Shown piece after piece: positions 9,919 through 18,625 of a stretch of DNA of 64,000 nucleotides (positions are counted from its first letter, which is position 1; every line of letters begins with the position of its first letter). Where the stretch lies: the NCBI GenBank assembly GCA_963970005.1, contig CAXAMN010000001.1, positions 3,484,797 through 3,548,796 on the forward strand, read 5' to 3'. The notes beneath the pieces are model-generated. The model had not been told where the DNA came from. It was given only the letters and a program-made list of their open reading frames with translations, and searched no databases. The DNA comes from Durusdinium trenchii (lineage: Eukaryota > Sar > Dinophyceae > Suessiales > Symbiodiniaceae). The translations under genes and the position numbers were made by a program.

Positions 9919-12900
9919 CCTAATTCCTTGTTTTTGGCTTCATCAAACTCTTGCTTTTCGGATGGGCTTAAATGTTTGTACACAACTTCGACATGGTTCC
10001 TTTTGGCAGCATTAACTATCTTCTCGACATGAAGGCATGGTTCTATGCAAAATGCAGACAAATGCCTAGTGGGAACATCGAACTCGAACATGCAAAAATC
10101 GGCAGCGGCTTCTGGGATGTTTTCCTGACACGGCCACAGTGTTCCATTGTCTCTCACCATGACTGCGTTTGCATCATTAACTTCTACAATGTTCACATTG
10201 TAGACTTCGTTCACCATTGTAAAAGAATCCCCGGTTGATTCATTTACTCCCCTTTCTCCCCCCTCTTGATGTTCCCCTTCAAGATGGCTCCCCGGAGTTT
10301 CATCGGACTCATTTGGTGGCTCATTCATTGATGGCTCATTCGAAACAGGTGCTTCGTTAGTTGGGTCACTTGCTTGAGGTGTCTCGATGGCTGGTGGTGT
10401 CACTTCAGCTTCAGATTCTCTACGAAGAGGCTCTTCCTCTGGCTGCAATCTAGTTTCAGGATTGGTGGATTCTGGATTTTCAACTTCTGTCAAGTCTGAA
10501 AACTGAAACATTCCACTTCTTTCTCTTAACTGATTCCGGAGTTGATTGGCCATCGCTTCCAACCGTTTTTCATCACAACTCTGGTGAGATGATGCAACTT
10601 TGCTGAATTCTCTAATTGACACTGGTCGAATATTTTCTCGTGCAACCCTCAACAAGCGGTTCATGTATGTCACCCAAAGCACTGTCCGGGATTCTTCCAT
10701 GATTACTTGACAGGGTCCTGTCCACCGTTCCTTTTCAAGCATATTTGGAGACTTGCGTTTGTCCCAAACCATGCACAGCTCTCCACATTGCCAGTGGTGC
10801 TCTTGTCCTCTCGACTGGCGATTGATTGCCCGACGAATGGCCTGACTATTGTCGGCTTCTAGAAGAGCTTTCCTCGCAAGAGTTCGGACTTCCATTTTCT
10901 GAAGAAAATCTTCTGATCTTGTGTCCCTGGGATCATCTATCGAATGGGCGGTGAAATCTTCGTCTCCACAAATGGATGCAGGCAATCGACGTGATCTCCC
11001 TAAGACTGCTTGTTCAGGACTGTATCCCTTGACAATGGTCAGACTATTCTTGGCTTGGAAGCATTGGTTGAGTGCTTCATCGAATTGTTTCTCGTTTTTA
11101 ATGGGTTTTTCTTGATCAACTCGACTCAACATCTCTTTAATTATTCCTCCATGCCTTTCTATCCGACCTCGTTGCCAGGGGGCTGCACTTACTATTGCAC
11201 GGATTCCTTCTCTCTGCAAATAATCTTTCCAGGTTTGGCTGATGAACTCTCCGGCTTCATCATGTTGGATTTCCAGTGGGGTACCCGCCCAATGTGTCCA
11301 TGTTTCTACGAATGTCTTTATCAAGCTTTCACTGGTTCGAAGGCATCGTCTCCCTAGATGAAAATGACTGGCTTCATCAAAGAAATGCAAAACATAGAAC
11401 TTGTGACCCTTTTCCCCTTTCCATTCAAACCCGTCCATGGCGATTCTCTCATTGAAGTCCCGTGGTTCCTTTAGCTTCCCTGGGGTGGTAAGTTTGGGAG
11501 GAACTCTCTCCGCACATGACTGGCATTGATAGTCTTTTGCACCTTCAACCATCCTTTCTGTAAATCCAAGTCTCTTCAAATGCTCTCCTATCTTATCTGA
11601 CACTGGATGTCCTAAGTTATTGTGCATTTTCTTAATCATCGTCTGTTGCTTACTGCTCAATTCTAGAAACTTGGGTCCAGAATTAATGGTTGCATTCGGT
11701 GTCCATGATGGAATTGGGGCCAAAGGTTCAGCTGCACTGGAAGATCTCTGATCTACCTCGGCTTTCTGCATCTCTTCTTGGCTGGCTTCTTGAAATGGAG
11801 AGGTGATTCCTTCTCCCTTGCTTGACTGGCTTGGTGACATCGACTTGCGAATTGACTCGATCATGGATTCAGACTTGGCTTGGTTTGCATCTAGGCCTTC
11901 GGGATTCCTACCAAAAATGGCAATCATAATATGGCTTGGAATGGCTTTCCTTCGCTGTTGAGTTTGTGGCATCTTGGTCCATTCATCCACACCTAAATCC
12001 ATGACTCTTTTGGTATTACGACATAGGCAAATTGTTTGTCGGTGGGTATGTCTATGATCTCCCAGCATGTATCTCTCAACCCCCTTAATTGCCTTGATCT
12101 CTTGGACATCTGCGATTTGACTGTGTTCACAAATGTATCTGCCTGGCCATGTCTGAAGATCGATGGTTTGTGCTCCGGACTTAGGCAAAATCGCCTGAAG
12201 CTTCTCCATGACTTCAGTCCATGACTGTCCGGTCAGCTCTGTACTGGGTTCATATGGTTCGAGTCCTCGCTTGCGGCTCAAAGGGTCTTCCTCTGGACCC
12301 TTGATCCATGATCGCTTGGATCCAGGCTCACTCTCAGGTGGACTTTCGGCTTCACGAACGGGACACAAAAGTTCAATTGCATTTGATGCTTCAACCACTG
12401 GGCAATCTGGGTTTTGATCTTCTTCAATGATTCCTTTGGCTCCTTTCTTAGCAAACATTTGGGGATAGAATGCTGCGAATCTTGACAAGGCGATGGTTCT
12501 CCCTTGGAAATGACATGTTCCGGCTATCTGATGATGTGTGTGTTCCCCCGAACATCTCCTATCATCCATGTTTCGAACAATGGCTCGTGAGGTCGTCTGC
12601 AACCTGGTGTTTTTCTTAATCGGCTGACGATTCTGTGGATGCTTAAGACCTAGTTGACACTGGTCGAGCATGACCGTCTTTGTCAATCGAATGATTTCTT
12701 GAACCTCTGCCTGATGCCACATTCCTGAGGAGCCGGGATTCTCCATCGTGAAATGCCTGCCGTTCTCTACCTGAATTTTGCATAAGAAAGTGCACAGTTT
12801 CAAATGCTCTTTGGACTGTTCTTGCATTGTCTGGACGTTCTGGAAACTTCTTAAGCTTCTTCCGGCATTAAATCGATTCCACGAACACCAAGGTGCACAT

Positions 12901-15818
12901 TCTGGAGCGACCCAAATGCGTTTAGGTCGATGCTTGCACACCATCCGAAGCAACTCCAACTGTCCATGGTATGTTGACAAGTCTCCATGCTCCCTGGTGA
13001 ACCTTCTTGCAATTCCTCCATGCTTGATGGTTTCTTCAGCTAAACGGCTGTTTGGTTGGGCATACACTTCAAGAAGATCTATTCCTGGGGATTCATCCAT
13101 GTTTTCAAGTTCTTTCCTAAGACTTCTCAACCAATTCACCTCTGACCTGTTTGAGACCTTCGTTGCTAAATGGATCACAGACCCTGTTGGAGATGTGCTT
13201 CCATCTGGCGTCGGACTTGGCAATACTTGGCGAAATCGAGGACTGGCATGCCTAGTGAATTGATTCGGCTCAGGCACCAGCTCGCATACTGATCGTCGGT
13301 CTCGTAGATCTGGTAGTACATCTTTCCTGGGTGTTTCTTTCCCCAGGTGATTGTCTTGCGGCCCCATGACGTCATTGCATCTTGAGTCCAGGCCACGTCT
13401 CTGCCATGAGGTGCTGTGAATTCGCTCCCAGACACCTTTTGCTCTGGAATCCAAACTCCTCCGGGGGCCAGAATGGGTCCGCCGAGTGCGGGAGCTTCGA
13501 TCTGTCTTGAGCGGGCGCCACTCATTCCAGCAGGGGCGGCCTGACTTGATTTCTTCACTGATGGAGGACTTGTCACAGGAGGTGATGTCGTCGCTCGAAC
13601 TGGACTCAGGGCTCCTGAGGCTTGACCTCTCTCGTTCATCATTTGCAGTTCGTCTTCCCACAGATGGATCTCTCTCTCGGAAACTTCTGACCATTCTGAG
13701 TCCCGGTGGCCGGGAGATGATGGTTTTGTTCCGGTCATCTTCAGATTGGAAGCGATTTGCTGTAGCATGGTCTTCTGGCTTTGAACTTCTTGCATCAAAT
13801 GCTGCATTTGCAATGCATGTTCGTTGGGAACCATCTGCTCTCCTTGTTCTTCCACTTGCGTCTGCACCTGATTCATCAGGAGAGTCAGGAGTATCTTGAG
13901 AAGCTGCATGACCGCATCTGCGGTCTCGCGAATCATCTCCATGATGTCCTTCCTGGTGGGCATGGCAGCAAATCTGCTCAGGTGCAGGCTGATCGACAAT
14001 CTTTGACGCGGCAAGGGCTGACACGGACGAATTTTGACAAAGGTCGGCAAGACTGATCATGAGCAATCCGGTGGTTCCCTGCTTCAGTGAAATGGCCTTG
14101 TCTAACTTCTGCAAATGACATGTTCCATGTGTCAAATCAAGCACAGCTCCGAGTTTCCTCATCGTTTGTATTGACAGCAAGAATGGTGTTCCCTTTGGGA
14201 CAACTTCAATGATTAGCCAAATTTGTTGGGACTGGTTTCGAATTGGAACCCATATCTGTTTATAGCTGTATTCTATCTGGTTGTTACCGAATCGAAAACC
14301 AATGCGGCTGGGCTTTTCCTTTATGCGGTCACGAGTGTCTCGATCTAACAGGCTCAACATCTGTGGAAGGTTCTCGCTTCCAATGACACTGCGACTTGCA
14401 CCCGTGTCAACAATGGCGTAGCCATGCGTGTTGAAAGCCTCCTTGCCGGCTTTACTGGTGCAGCTGGGGTACATGCCGACTTGATCCGGCGGGATCTTGC
14501 TCTGCGATTCTTGCCTGGCAAAATGCACAGAATTCAACCTTGTCTTAAAAAACTCCTGCAATTTTATTTTAAGGTCCCCTGTTGGATCGATTGAATTATA
14601 CGCAGTCTGAATTCCTACGAAAGCGTGTTCGAATCTGGAGTCATGGCAGGTGGAATCCATGTTCATGAATGTTTCATCAGTTCGAACCTCTATGTGGTCG
14701 CTCAGGTTCAACTCCTCAATGACGACTTGATCTGGACTGTCGCTCATCTCCTGGGTCACAATGTTCACCTGGTCTTTGGGTCGATTCGGGCATTCAGCCT
14801 TCCAGTGGCCCAGCTCTCCACATTTCTTGCAGTGGGTGCGTGCAATCCTCTGAAGAAGTTCATCTTTCCCTTTTGATCCACCTTTGCGAAAACCCTTGTA
14901 GTTGTTTCCAGCAAATCCGGATTTGTATCCCTTCCCTGACCCCTTTTGTCCGGCGGGCCAGAAACCTCTGTTCTTCTTGCGCTCATTGATGCGAGCTCTT
15001 GCCTCATGGTAGGATACCAATGCTGTATGAAGATCTGGGACTTCTTGCAGCAAATCCTCCAAGTCCTTCTCGAAGGCCTGAACGGCCAGGGCGTCTGAAT
15101 CGCCCCAGGATGCCATGCTTTCAATGGTCTCTTCGTTTGCTTCTTCATCATCTTCAAGGTTCATGGCATAGGCTGGATTGAAGTCCTTGCTGGAATCAAC
15201 ATCATCGGGCTCCGTGAAATTGATGGGATACACTTTCTTCTTTTCCTGTCCGCCAGAGCTGTTCAGCACATTCGTGGACAATGACCTCATTGCTCCCTCA
15301 ATGGCTGTGGTCTCCATCACCCCGCTGGTCATGGTCAAAACCTTCTTTTTATCTTCATGAGAAAGACAGCTTTGTTTCAAAAGAACAAAGGCCACAACCG
15401 ACTTCAATGTTGTATCCGGGCCAACTTCATCAAATGCCACCATCAACCTATTGACGTAGCTCTGAGTGGATTCGTCAGGCCTCTGTGTCGTCTTGTAGAT
15501 GGCTTTCTCAAAAAGTTCAAAGGTTTTCAGCTCTGAGGTTTCTTCCCAACTCTGAAGTGCAGCTAGGAAGTGTTTCACTCCGTTCGTGGGATCTATAAGC
15601 AGCTCAGGTCGTAGGGCTCTCACCTGATGCCATGCCGTTCCTCTGCACATCATCGCCAGCTTGGGCGCCAACATAGGTCTATCCCTTTTTGGACAAATAC
15701 CATCAATAAATCTCACCTTTGCGATGTAGTCTCGGGCATTGTCAACTGCTGGGTCAAATGATGGGAGCATACTCCAGATTCCAGAACTCTTTTCCTCTCC
15801 TGAGGATTCTGTAGCCAT
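9834..15818 (-). CDS. gag-pol: Copia gag-protease-methyltransferase-like-integrase polyprotein
   Basis: 1994 codons from ATG 15818, 47 bases after the 5' LTR. Residues 1-230 are copia-type gag. A CCHC zinc knuckle (C330, C333, H338, C343) follows. The aspartic protease motif is VDTGASRS, with D471. Residues about 590-880 look like wrong-frame sequence and overlap another ORF. About 905-1125 resemble a C5 DNA methyltransferase (see its own entry). The integrase has an HHCC finger (HNNLGHP ... CQSCAE) and catalytic D1462, D1520 and E1554; the D-E spacing is slightly short, with 33 residues between. The frame ends in ...SCHQDGY after drifting past the RT start, so a frame change is needed to make RT. 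Expected role: particle, processing and integration of the element. Confidence 0.93.
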   Translation of the reverse strand: MATESSGEEKSSGIWSMLPSFDPAVDNARDYIAKVRFIDGICPKRDRPMLAPKLAMMCRGTAWHQVRALRPELLIDPTNGVKHFLAALQSWEETSELKTFELFEKAIYKTTQRPDESTQSYVNRLMVAFDEVGPDTTLKSVVAFVLLKQSCLSHEDKKKVLTMTSGVMETTAIEGAMRSLSTNVLNSSGGQEKKKVYPINFTEPDDVDSSKDFNPAYAMNLEDDEEANEETIESMASWGDSDALAVQAFEKDLEDLLQEVPDLHTALVSYHEARARINERKKNRGFWPAGQKGSGKGYKSGFAGNNYKGFRKGGSKGKDELLQRIARTHCKKCGELGHWKAECPNRPKDQVNIVTQEMSDSPDQVVIEELNLSDHIEVRTDETFMNMDSTCHDSRFEHAFVGIQTAYNSIDPTGDLKIKLQEFFKTRLNSVHFARQESQSKIPPDQVGMYPSCTSKAGKEAFNTHGYAIVDTGASRSVIGSENLPQMLSLLDRDTRDRIKEKPSRIGFRFGNNQIEYSYKQIWVPIRNQSQQIWLIIEVVPKGTPFLLSIQTMRKLGAVLDLTHGTCHLQKLDKAISLKQGTTGLLMISLADLCQNSSVSALAASKIVDQPAPEQICCHAHQEGHHGDDSRDRRCGHAASQDTPDSPDESGADASGRTRRADGSQRTCIANAAFDARSSKPEDHATANRFQSEDDRNKTIISRPPGLRMVRSFRERDPSVGRRTANDERERSSLRSPESSSSDDITSCDKSSISEEIKSGRPCWNEWRPLKTDRSSRTRRTHSGPRRSLDSRAKGVWERIHSTSWQRRGLDSRCNDVMGPQDNHLGKETPRKDVLPDLRDRRSVCELVPEPNQFTRHASPRFRQVLPSPTPDGSTSPTGSVIHLATKVSNRSEVNWLRSLRKELENMDESPGIDLLEVYAQPNSRLAEETIKHGGIARRFTREHGDLSTYHGQLELLRMVCKHRPKRIWVAPECAPWCSWNRFNAGRSLRSFQNVQTMQEQSKEHLKLCTFLCKIQVENGRHFTMENPGSSGMWHQAEVQEIIRLTKTVMLDQCQLGLKHPQNRQPIKKNTRLQTTSRAIVRNMDDRRCSGEHTHHQIAGTCHFQGRTIALSRFAAFYPQMFAKKGAKGIIEEDQNPDCPVVEASNAIELLCPVREAESPPESEPGSKRSWIKGPEEDPLSRKRGLEPYEPSTELTGQSWTEVMEKLQAILPKSGAQTIDLQTWPGRYICEHSQIADVQEIKAIKGVERYMLGDHRHTHRQTICLCRNTKRVMDLGVDEWTKMPQTQQRRKAIPSHIMIAIFGRNPEGLDANQAKSESMIESIRKSMSPSQSSKGEGITSPFQEASQEEMQKAEVDQRSSSAAEPLAPIPSWTPNATINSGPKFLELSSKQQTMIKKMHNNLGHPVSDKIGEHLKRLGFTERMVEGAKDYQCQSCAERVPPKLTTPGKLKEPRDFNERIAMDGFEWKGEKGHKFYVLHFFDEASHFHLGRRCLRTSESLIKTFVETWTHWAGTPLEIQHDEAGEFISQTWKDYLQREGIRAIVSAAPWQRGRIERHGGIIKEMLSRVDQEKPIKNEKQFDEALNQCFQAKNSLTIVKGYSPEQAVLGRSRRLPASICGDEDFTAHSIDDPRDTRSEDFLQKMEVRTLARKALLEADNSQAIRRAINRQSRGQEHHWQCGELCMVWDKRKSPNMLEKERWTGPCQVIMEESRTVLWVTYMNRLLRVARENIRPVSIREFSKVASSHQSCDEKRLEAMANQLRNQLRERSGMFQFSDLTEVENPESTNPETRLQPEEEPLRRESEAEVTPPAIETPQASDPTNEAPVSNEPSMNEPPNESDETPGSHLEGEHQEGGERGVNESTGDSFTMVNEVYNVNIVEVNDANAVMVRDNGTLWPCQENIPEAAADFCMFEFDVPTRHLSAFCIEPCLHVEKIVNAAKRNHVEVVYKHLSPSEKQEFDEAKNKELGCWIETSSIEPLLRDKIHQAASCHQDGY
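12440..13105 (-). other. C5-cytosine-methyltransferase-like module within copia pol
   Basis: Residues about 905-1125 of the gag-pol frame. Seen: IDLLEVYAQPNSRLAEE (like motif I and its Rossmann start), GDLST, then WVAPECAPWCSWNRFN, which lines up with the motif IV P-C-x-P-F loop; the candidate catalytic Cys is C974 (12897-12899). GRHFTMENPGSS fits the ENV motif VI position, followed by KKNTRLQTTS and a C-H-H cluster (CSGEHTHH). Known: cytosine methyltransferases carried by retrotransposons have been reported in dinoflagellates. Inference: this is a divergent or decayed member. The GxG of motif I is absent, so activity is uncertain. Confidence 0.5.
13175..13963 (-). CDS. Overprinted ORF inside copia gag-pol: coiled coil plus small folded domain
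   Basis: 262 codons from ATG 13963 in a frame different from gag-pol, which is itself open across the whole overlap. The frame stays open upstream to about 14050. Residues 1-80 start MPTRKDIMEMIRETADAVMQ and form a Gln/Leu/Glu-rich probable coiled coil. A Ser/Pro-rich linker follows, then a compact C-terminal domain with WGRKTITWGKKHPGK, YYQIYETDDQYASWCLSRI and FAKYCQVRRQ. The W..TITWGK..GK pattern is like a module I know from other dinoflagellate copia proteins, but I cannot name its fold. This frame has natural protein composition, whereas the overlapping gag-pol segment is Ser/Arg/Asp/His-rich as if read out of frame. Expression could be by internal initiation (ATG context GCCATGC) or frameshifting; neither is shown. 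Confidence 0.7.
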   Translation of the reverse strand: MPTRKDIMEMIRETADAVMQLLKILLTLLMNQVQTQVEEQGEQMVPNEHALQMQHLMQEVQSQKTMLQQIASNLKMTGTKPSSPGHRDSEWSEVSEREIHLWEDELQMMNERGQASGALSPVRATTSPPVTSPPSVKKSSQAAPAGMSGARSRQIEAPALGGPILAPGGVWIPEQKVSGSEFTAPHGRDVAWTQDAMTSWGRKTITWGKKHPGKMYYQIYETDDQYASWCLSRINSLGMPVLDFAKYCQVRRQMEAHLQQGL

Positions 15819-15840
15819 GGCTTACTCCTACGTCCTACGC

Positions 15841-15865
15841 GGAGGCCAACAAGCTCCGCTACCAA
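15841..15865 (-). promoter_or_regulatory. Primer-binding site, initiator tRNA-Met type
   Basis: Directly after the 5' LTR the minus strand reads TTGGTAGCGGAGCTTGTTGG. TGGTAGCGGAGC would pair with a tRNA 3' end of GCTCCGCTACCA; eukaryotic initiator tRNA-Met ends in a similar ...GCTACCA, and it is the usual copia primer. Confidence 0.7.
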
Positions 15866-16104
15866 TGTGATTCCTTCGGAACCACAAAGGTAGCACCTAC
15901 AACAACCTACTCAACCTAAAGGGTTCCTACCCTACCAAGACCCTTCCCCAAGCGTCCACGCTCCTTTGTCCTCGTGAGTCCGCTCCCTTGAGCCAATGAT
16001 TTCATTGGCGTGGTCGAATGTCGATGCTGTCGATGCGATGTCACCTTTGGTCTGGATTCATGAGAAGGTCAGGTGGCCCTTGGTTCATTGGCTTCAAATT
16101 CACA
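15866..16104 (-). repeat. 5' LTR of the copia element
   Basis: 239 bp, same sequence as 8036-8274 with no difference seen. It carries the element promoter by position. Both LTRs contain the sense-strand string TTGGCTCAAG, identical to the last ten bases of the dinoflagellate spliced leader, although the bases before it do not match. Confidence 0.95.
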
Positions 16105-16110
16105 TACAGT
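16105..16110. repeat. Target-site duplication, right copy (TACAGT)
   Basis: Matches 8030-8035 on the other side of the element. Confidence 0.75.
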
Positions 16111-17541
16111 ATCATATGATATGCAACCCCTTGGTTGGTCCCTTCCAAAAAAAGTTACAGGTTCCGACACTCCAGTTCGCTCGGGACCTTCGTGTCGGTT
16201 CGATGTTGGAGAAGCTGTACTCCCGAAGGCGTTGCGTGAGCCTGGGCGGTGCTCTTGGCAACTCCCCGGTCACAAGTATTCGACCCAGTCAGACCCATTC
16301 GAGTCAGACAACCCAGAATTGAGTGAGTCTTTAGACCTGGGCTCGTGGATGTGACAGGGGCAAGAGACACCCAACTCCATTTAACCGCTGGAAGGTATGT
16401 TTAGGATGGTTTTTACACCACCTGGTGCTCTTATCTCTACGTATACAGTTGAAGAAAGAAGTCTTGCACCATCTGCCTTGTCCGTCCTGTCTGAGTGAAA
16501 TGGTCTCCATCTCAGGTGCTAGAGATGTTCAAAGCGGTTCTGGAATGGACCATACGGAGTCGATGCCGAATCCAACTTGTGCCATCCTTCTTTGGTTTCT
16601 GTTGGCCTTTCAAAAACCTGGAGAAGACTGTGTGGTGCTGGCAAACGATTGAACTTTTGGGGGGGACAGCTTCTGCTACAGAAAAAAATCGGAAGGATCT
16701 TTGTCTTTTGTGGATTATGTTTGTGGTTGTACACCTTTCCTTCCTTCGCAGAAGTGGAAAAGACTCGACACCCAGCAAGGTCTGGTGTGGTCGAAAAGTC
16801 TGTCGGGCTTCAAGACACCGCTTCCCACAGAGTTCACATGTTCACAGCGCGAGAGAAACAACCCAAAACCTTGTGCCTGGAGCCGGTGAAAAGAAGGCCC
16901 AGACACCGTCCCACCCCTTCTGCTTGAGGTTCCGAAGAGGCCGAACTCTGCACCCCGTGCAAAAATGTCCAACTCCTTCACCGGCTTTGGCCAGCTGCCC
17001 CTGCGGCTACCCCTGCGGCCAGCCCCTCCCTTCGCCACCTGCTCTCCAACTGCAGAGCGTCGGACTTGGCAAAGCTCGCCTGGCGCGCTGCTTCGCATCC
17101 GGTCCTCCCGAGTCGTCGATCCGAGACGCTGCCATTCGGGTCCGACGCACGTTCTGGCTGGGCTGATGCTGAATTGGATCTGCCCACCCTTGCAGTGATC
17201 CTTCAAAGTTTGCATGTATAGATGATGAGAATCGTATCACTTTGTGCGCCTTAAATCGCAATACAGAAGACCACTTAAGTAAATCGCCCCAGAGATCTTG
17301 GTCTGCTTCAATTTCACTCAAAATGCTTCAATTTCACTCTCAGGAACCGAATTTTAACCGCTTTGGCTCAGGTTTGAGTGAGCATCAGTAGCTCTCATAG
17401 GAGCAATGTGAATGTGTCTGAAGCAATTGCAGGTCCTCTCATATGTGGTGGCCAGGTCAGCCGGTCGAATGTGCGAGAACTCCGAAATGAGGTCAGCTGG
17501 AGACGGTCGAATGTGCTCTGAATGTGCAATCTGACACTGAC

Positions 17542-17640
17542 AATATAGACCCCCAAATAGATAGAAGTATATAGATCCCCACTCAAAGGTATTGAAAACC
17601 ATGCCATGATCATCCACTATCTATTTGGGGACCACTATAT
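17542..17640. repeat. Foldback, about 23-bp imperfect arms
   Basis: AATATAGACCCCCAAATAG (arm 17542-17564) is nearly the reverse complement of CTATTTGGGGACCACTATA (arm 17617-17640), with a loop of about 52 bp. A MITE-like shape, but no target duplication could be confirmed. Confidence 0.6.
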
Positions 17641-17825
17641 CTTTCACTGACCAAGCCGTCCTACCTCGACGCAAGGCACACTTCAACATCGAAACCTCGT
17701 TCGATCAGCGCCCAAACCAAACCCAGGTCAGACCGTCTGCAGACCCAACCAACCCACAAACAGGCGCGAGAGGCGTGATCAGGCCTCGGTTTTTTCAAGC
17801 AGGTGGAAAAGGATGCATGATTCAG

Positions 17826-17918
17826 TCCAACTAGTAGCTAGAAGCTACTACAGTAGTAGCAGGGGCATCGCTACTAGTGACAAGTGCATCGCTACTGGTA
17901 GCTAGAAGCTACTAGTCC
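17826..17918. repeat. CTACTAG-type short tandem repeat, locus 1
   Basis: Units such as CTACTAGTGACAAGTGCATCG with a 21-bp period, bounded by two copies of GTAGCTAGAAGCTACTA. The same unit recurs at 18547, 22385 and, in degraded form, 54837. Confidence 0.65.
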
Positions 17919-18218
17919 AAATTCATCCCTTTTTTTTCATGACTCACAAGTCAGAAAATGATGTGTCGATTCTCGAGCTCTGAAAGGAAGTGCGTAGACT
18001 CGGGGGCTCTGCGTGTGAAAGAGGGAGCTGGCCGAATCATACCTGGCGCATGGCGCGGCCTCCCTGGCCCCCGTTCCATATCCCTGGCCTCATTCAACAC
18101 AGAATCGAGGCCAAATTGTCCCTTCCGTCCCCCACAATGCAACTCAGGATGGAAGATGCGTTCCTGCCCAAGAAAGCCAAAACTTCATGTCAAACGTTCA
18201 ACTGAAGTGCCCAACAAT

Positions 18219-18304
18219 CAATCCATCCATCCATCCGTCCGTCCATCCGTCCGTCCGTCCTACCTATCAAGCATCCATCTGTCCATCCATCCAATCCAAT
18301 CCAA
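18219..18304. repeat. (CATC)n/(CGTC)n tetranucleotide repeat
   Basis: Imperfect CATC and CGTC tetramers ending in CCAATCCAATCCAA. Confidence 0.85.
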
Positions 18305-18546
18305 CTCCCATCGTGGATTCAAGATTTTTCTACCTGCCTCATGGGTCTCCGAAGCTCCTCCCGCCTCGGGAAAAGACCACAGACAGGTTGCCCTCCAGGC
18401 CAATAGCATTTCCAAATCAAAAGCCTATCTGCCCCAACAAGTCAACCGCAATGTGCGTATGCCTGGCCGATGCCTCCGAAACCGGATTCCATGCTGGCAT
18501 CTACTAGGCAGGAGAGCGCAGAAACTTTGGAGAAGGGAGGATATAT

Positions 18547-18625
18547 CCACTACTAGGAACAAGGTTCGCTACTAGGAACAAGTGCCTCGCTACTAGTAAC
18601 AAGTGCCTTACTAGTAGTAACAAGA
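18547..18625. repeat. CTACTAG-type 21-bp tandem repeat, locus 2
   Basis: Nearly four units, each like CTACTAGGAACAAGTGCCTCG, spaced exactly 21 bp. Confidence 0.75.

Larger units (their letters stand above)
8036..16104 (-). mobile_element. Complete Ty1/copia LTR retrotransposon
   Basis: The element is on the minus strand: 5' LTR 15866-16104, primer site, gag-protease-methyltransferase-like-integrase frame (15818 to 9834), RT-RNase H frame (9918 to 8239), 3' LTR 8036-8274. The domain order, integrase before RT, defines Ty1/copia. Both LTRs are 239 bp, run TG...CA, and show no difference by eye; a TACAGT duplication flanks them. Identical LTRs mean very recent insertion. It landed in an AT run beside an AGT microsatellite. 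Coding capacity looks intact except for a one-base frame change between integrase and RT at about 9870. Extra cargo not found in classical copia elements is an overprinted ORF (13175-13963) and a C5-methyltransferase-like module (about 12440-13105). Confidence 0.95.

Noticed and set aside
12778..13263. 161-codon plus-strand open frame
   Set aside because: It is the antisense of copia gag-pol; other plus-strand frames in 8.2-15.8 kb are likewise shadows.
17350..17375. Spliced-leader-like TTTGGCTCAG
   Set aside because: Only a partial match and no upstream CCGTAGCC; likely chance.
17958..18575. 205-codon plus-strand open frame
   Set aside because: It runs through the CATC/CGTC tetranucleotide repeat and 21-bp repeats; the product is a Ser/His/Pro repeat with no normal composition.
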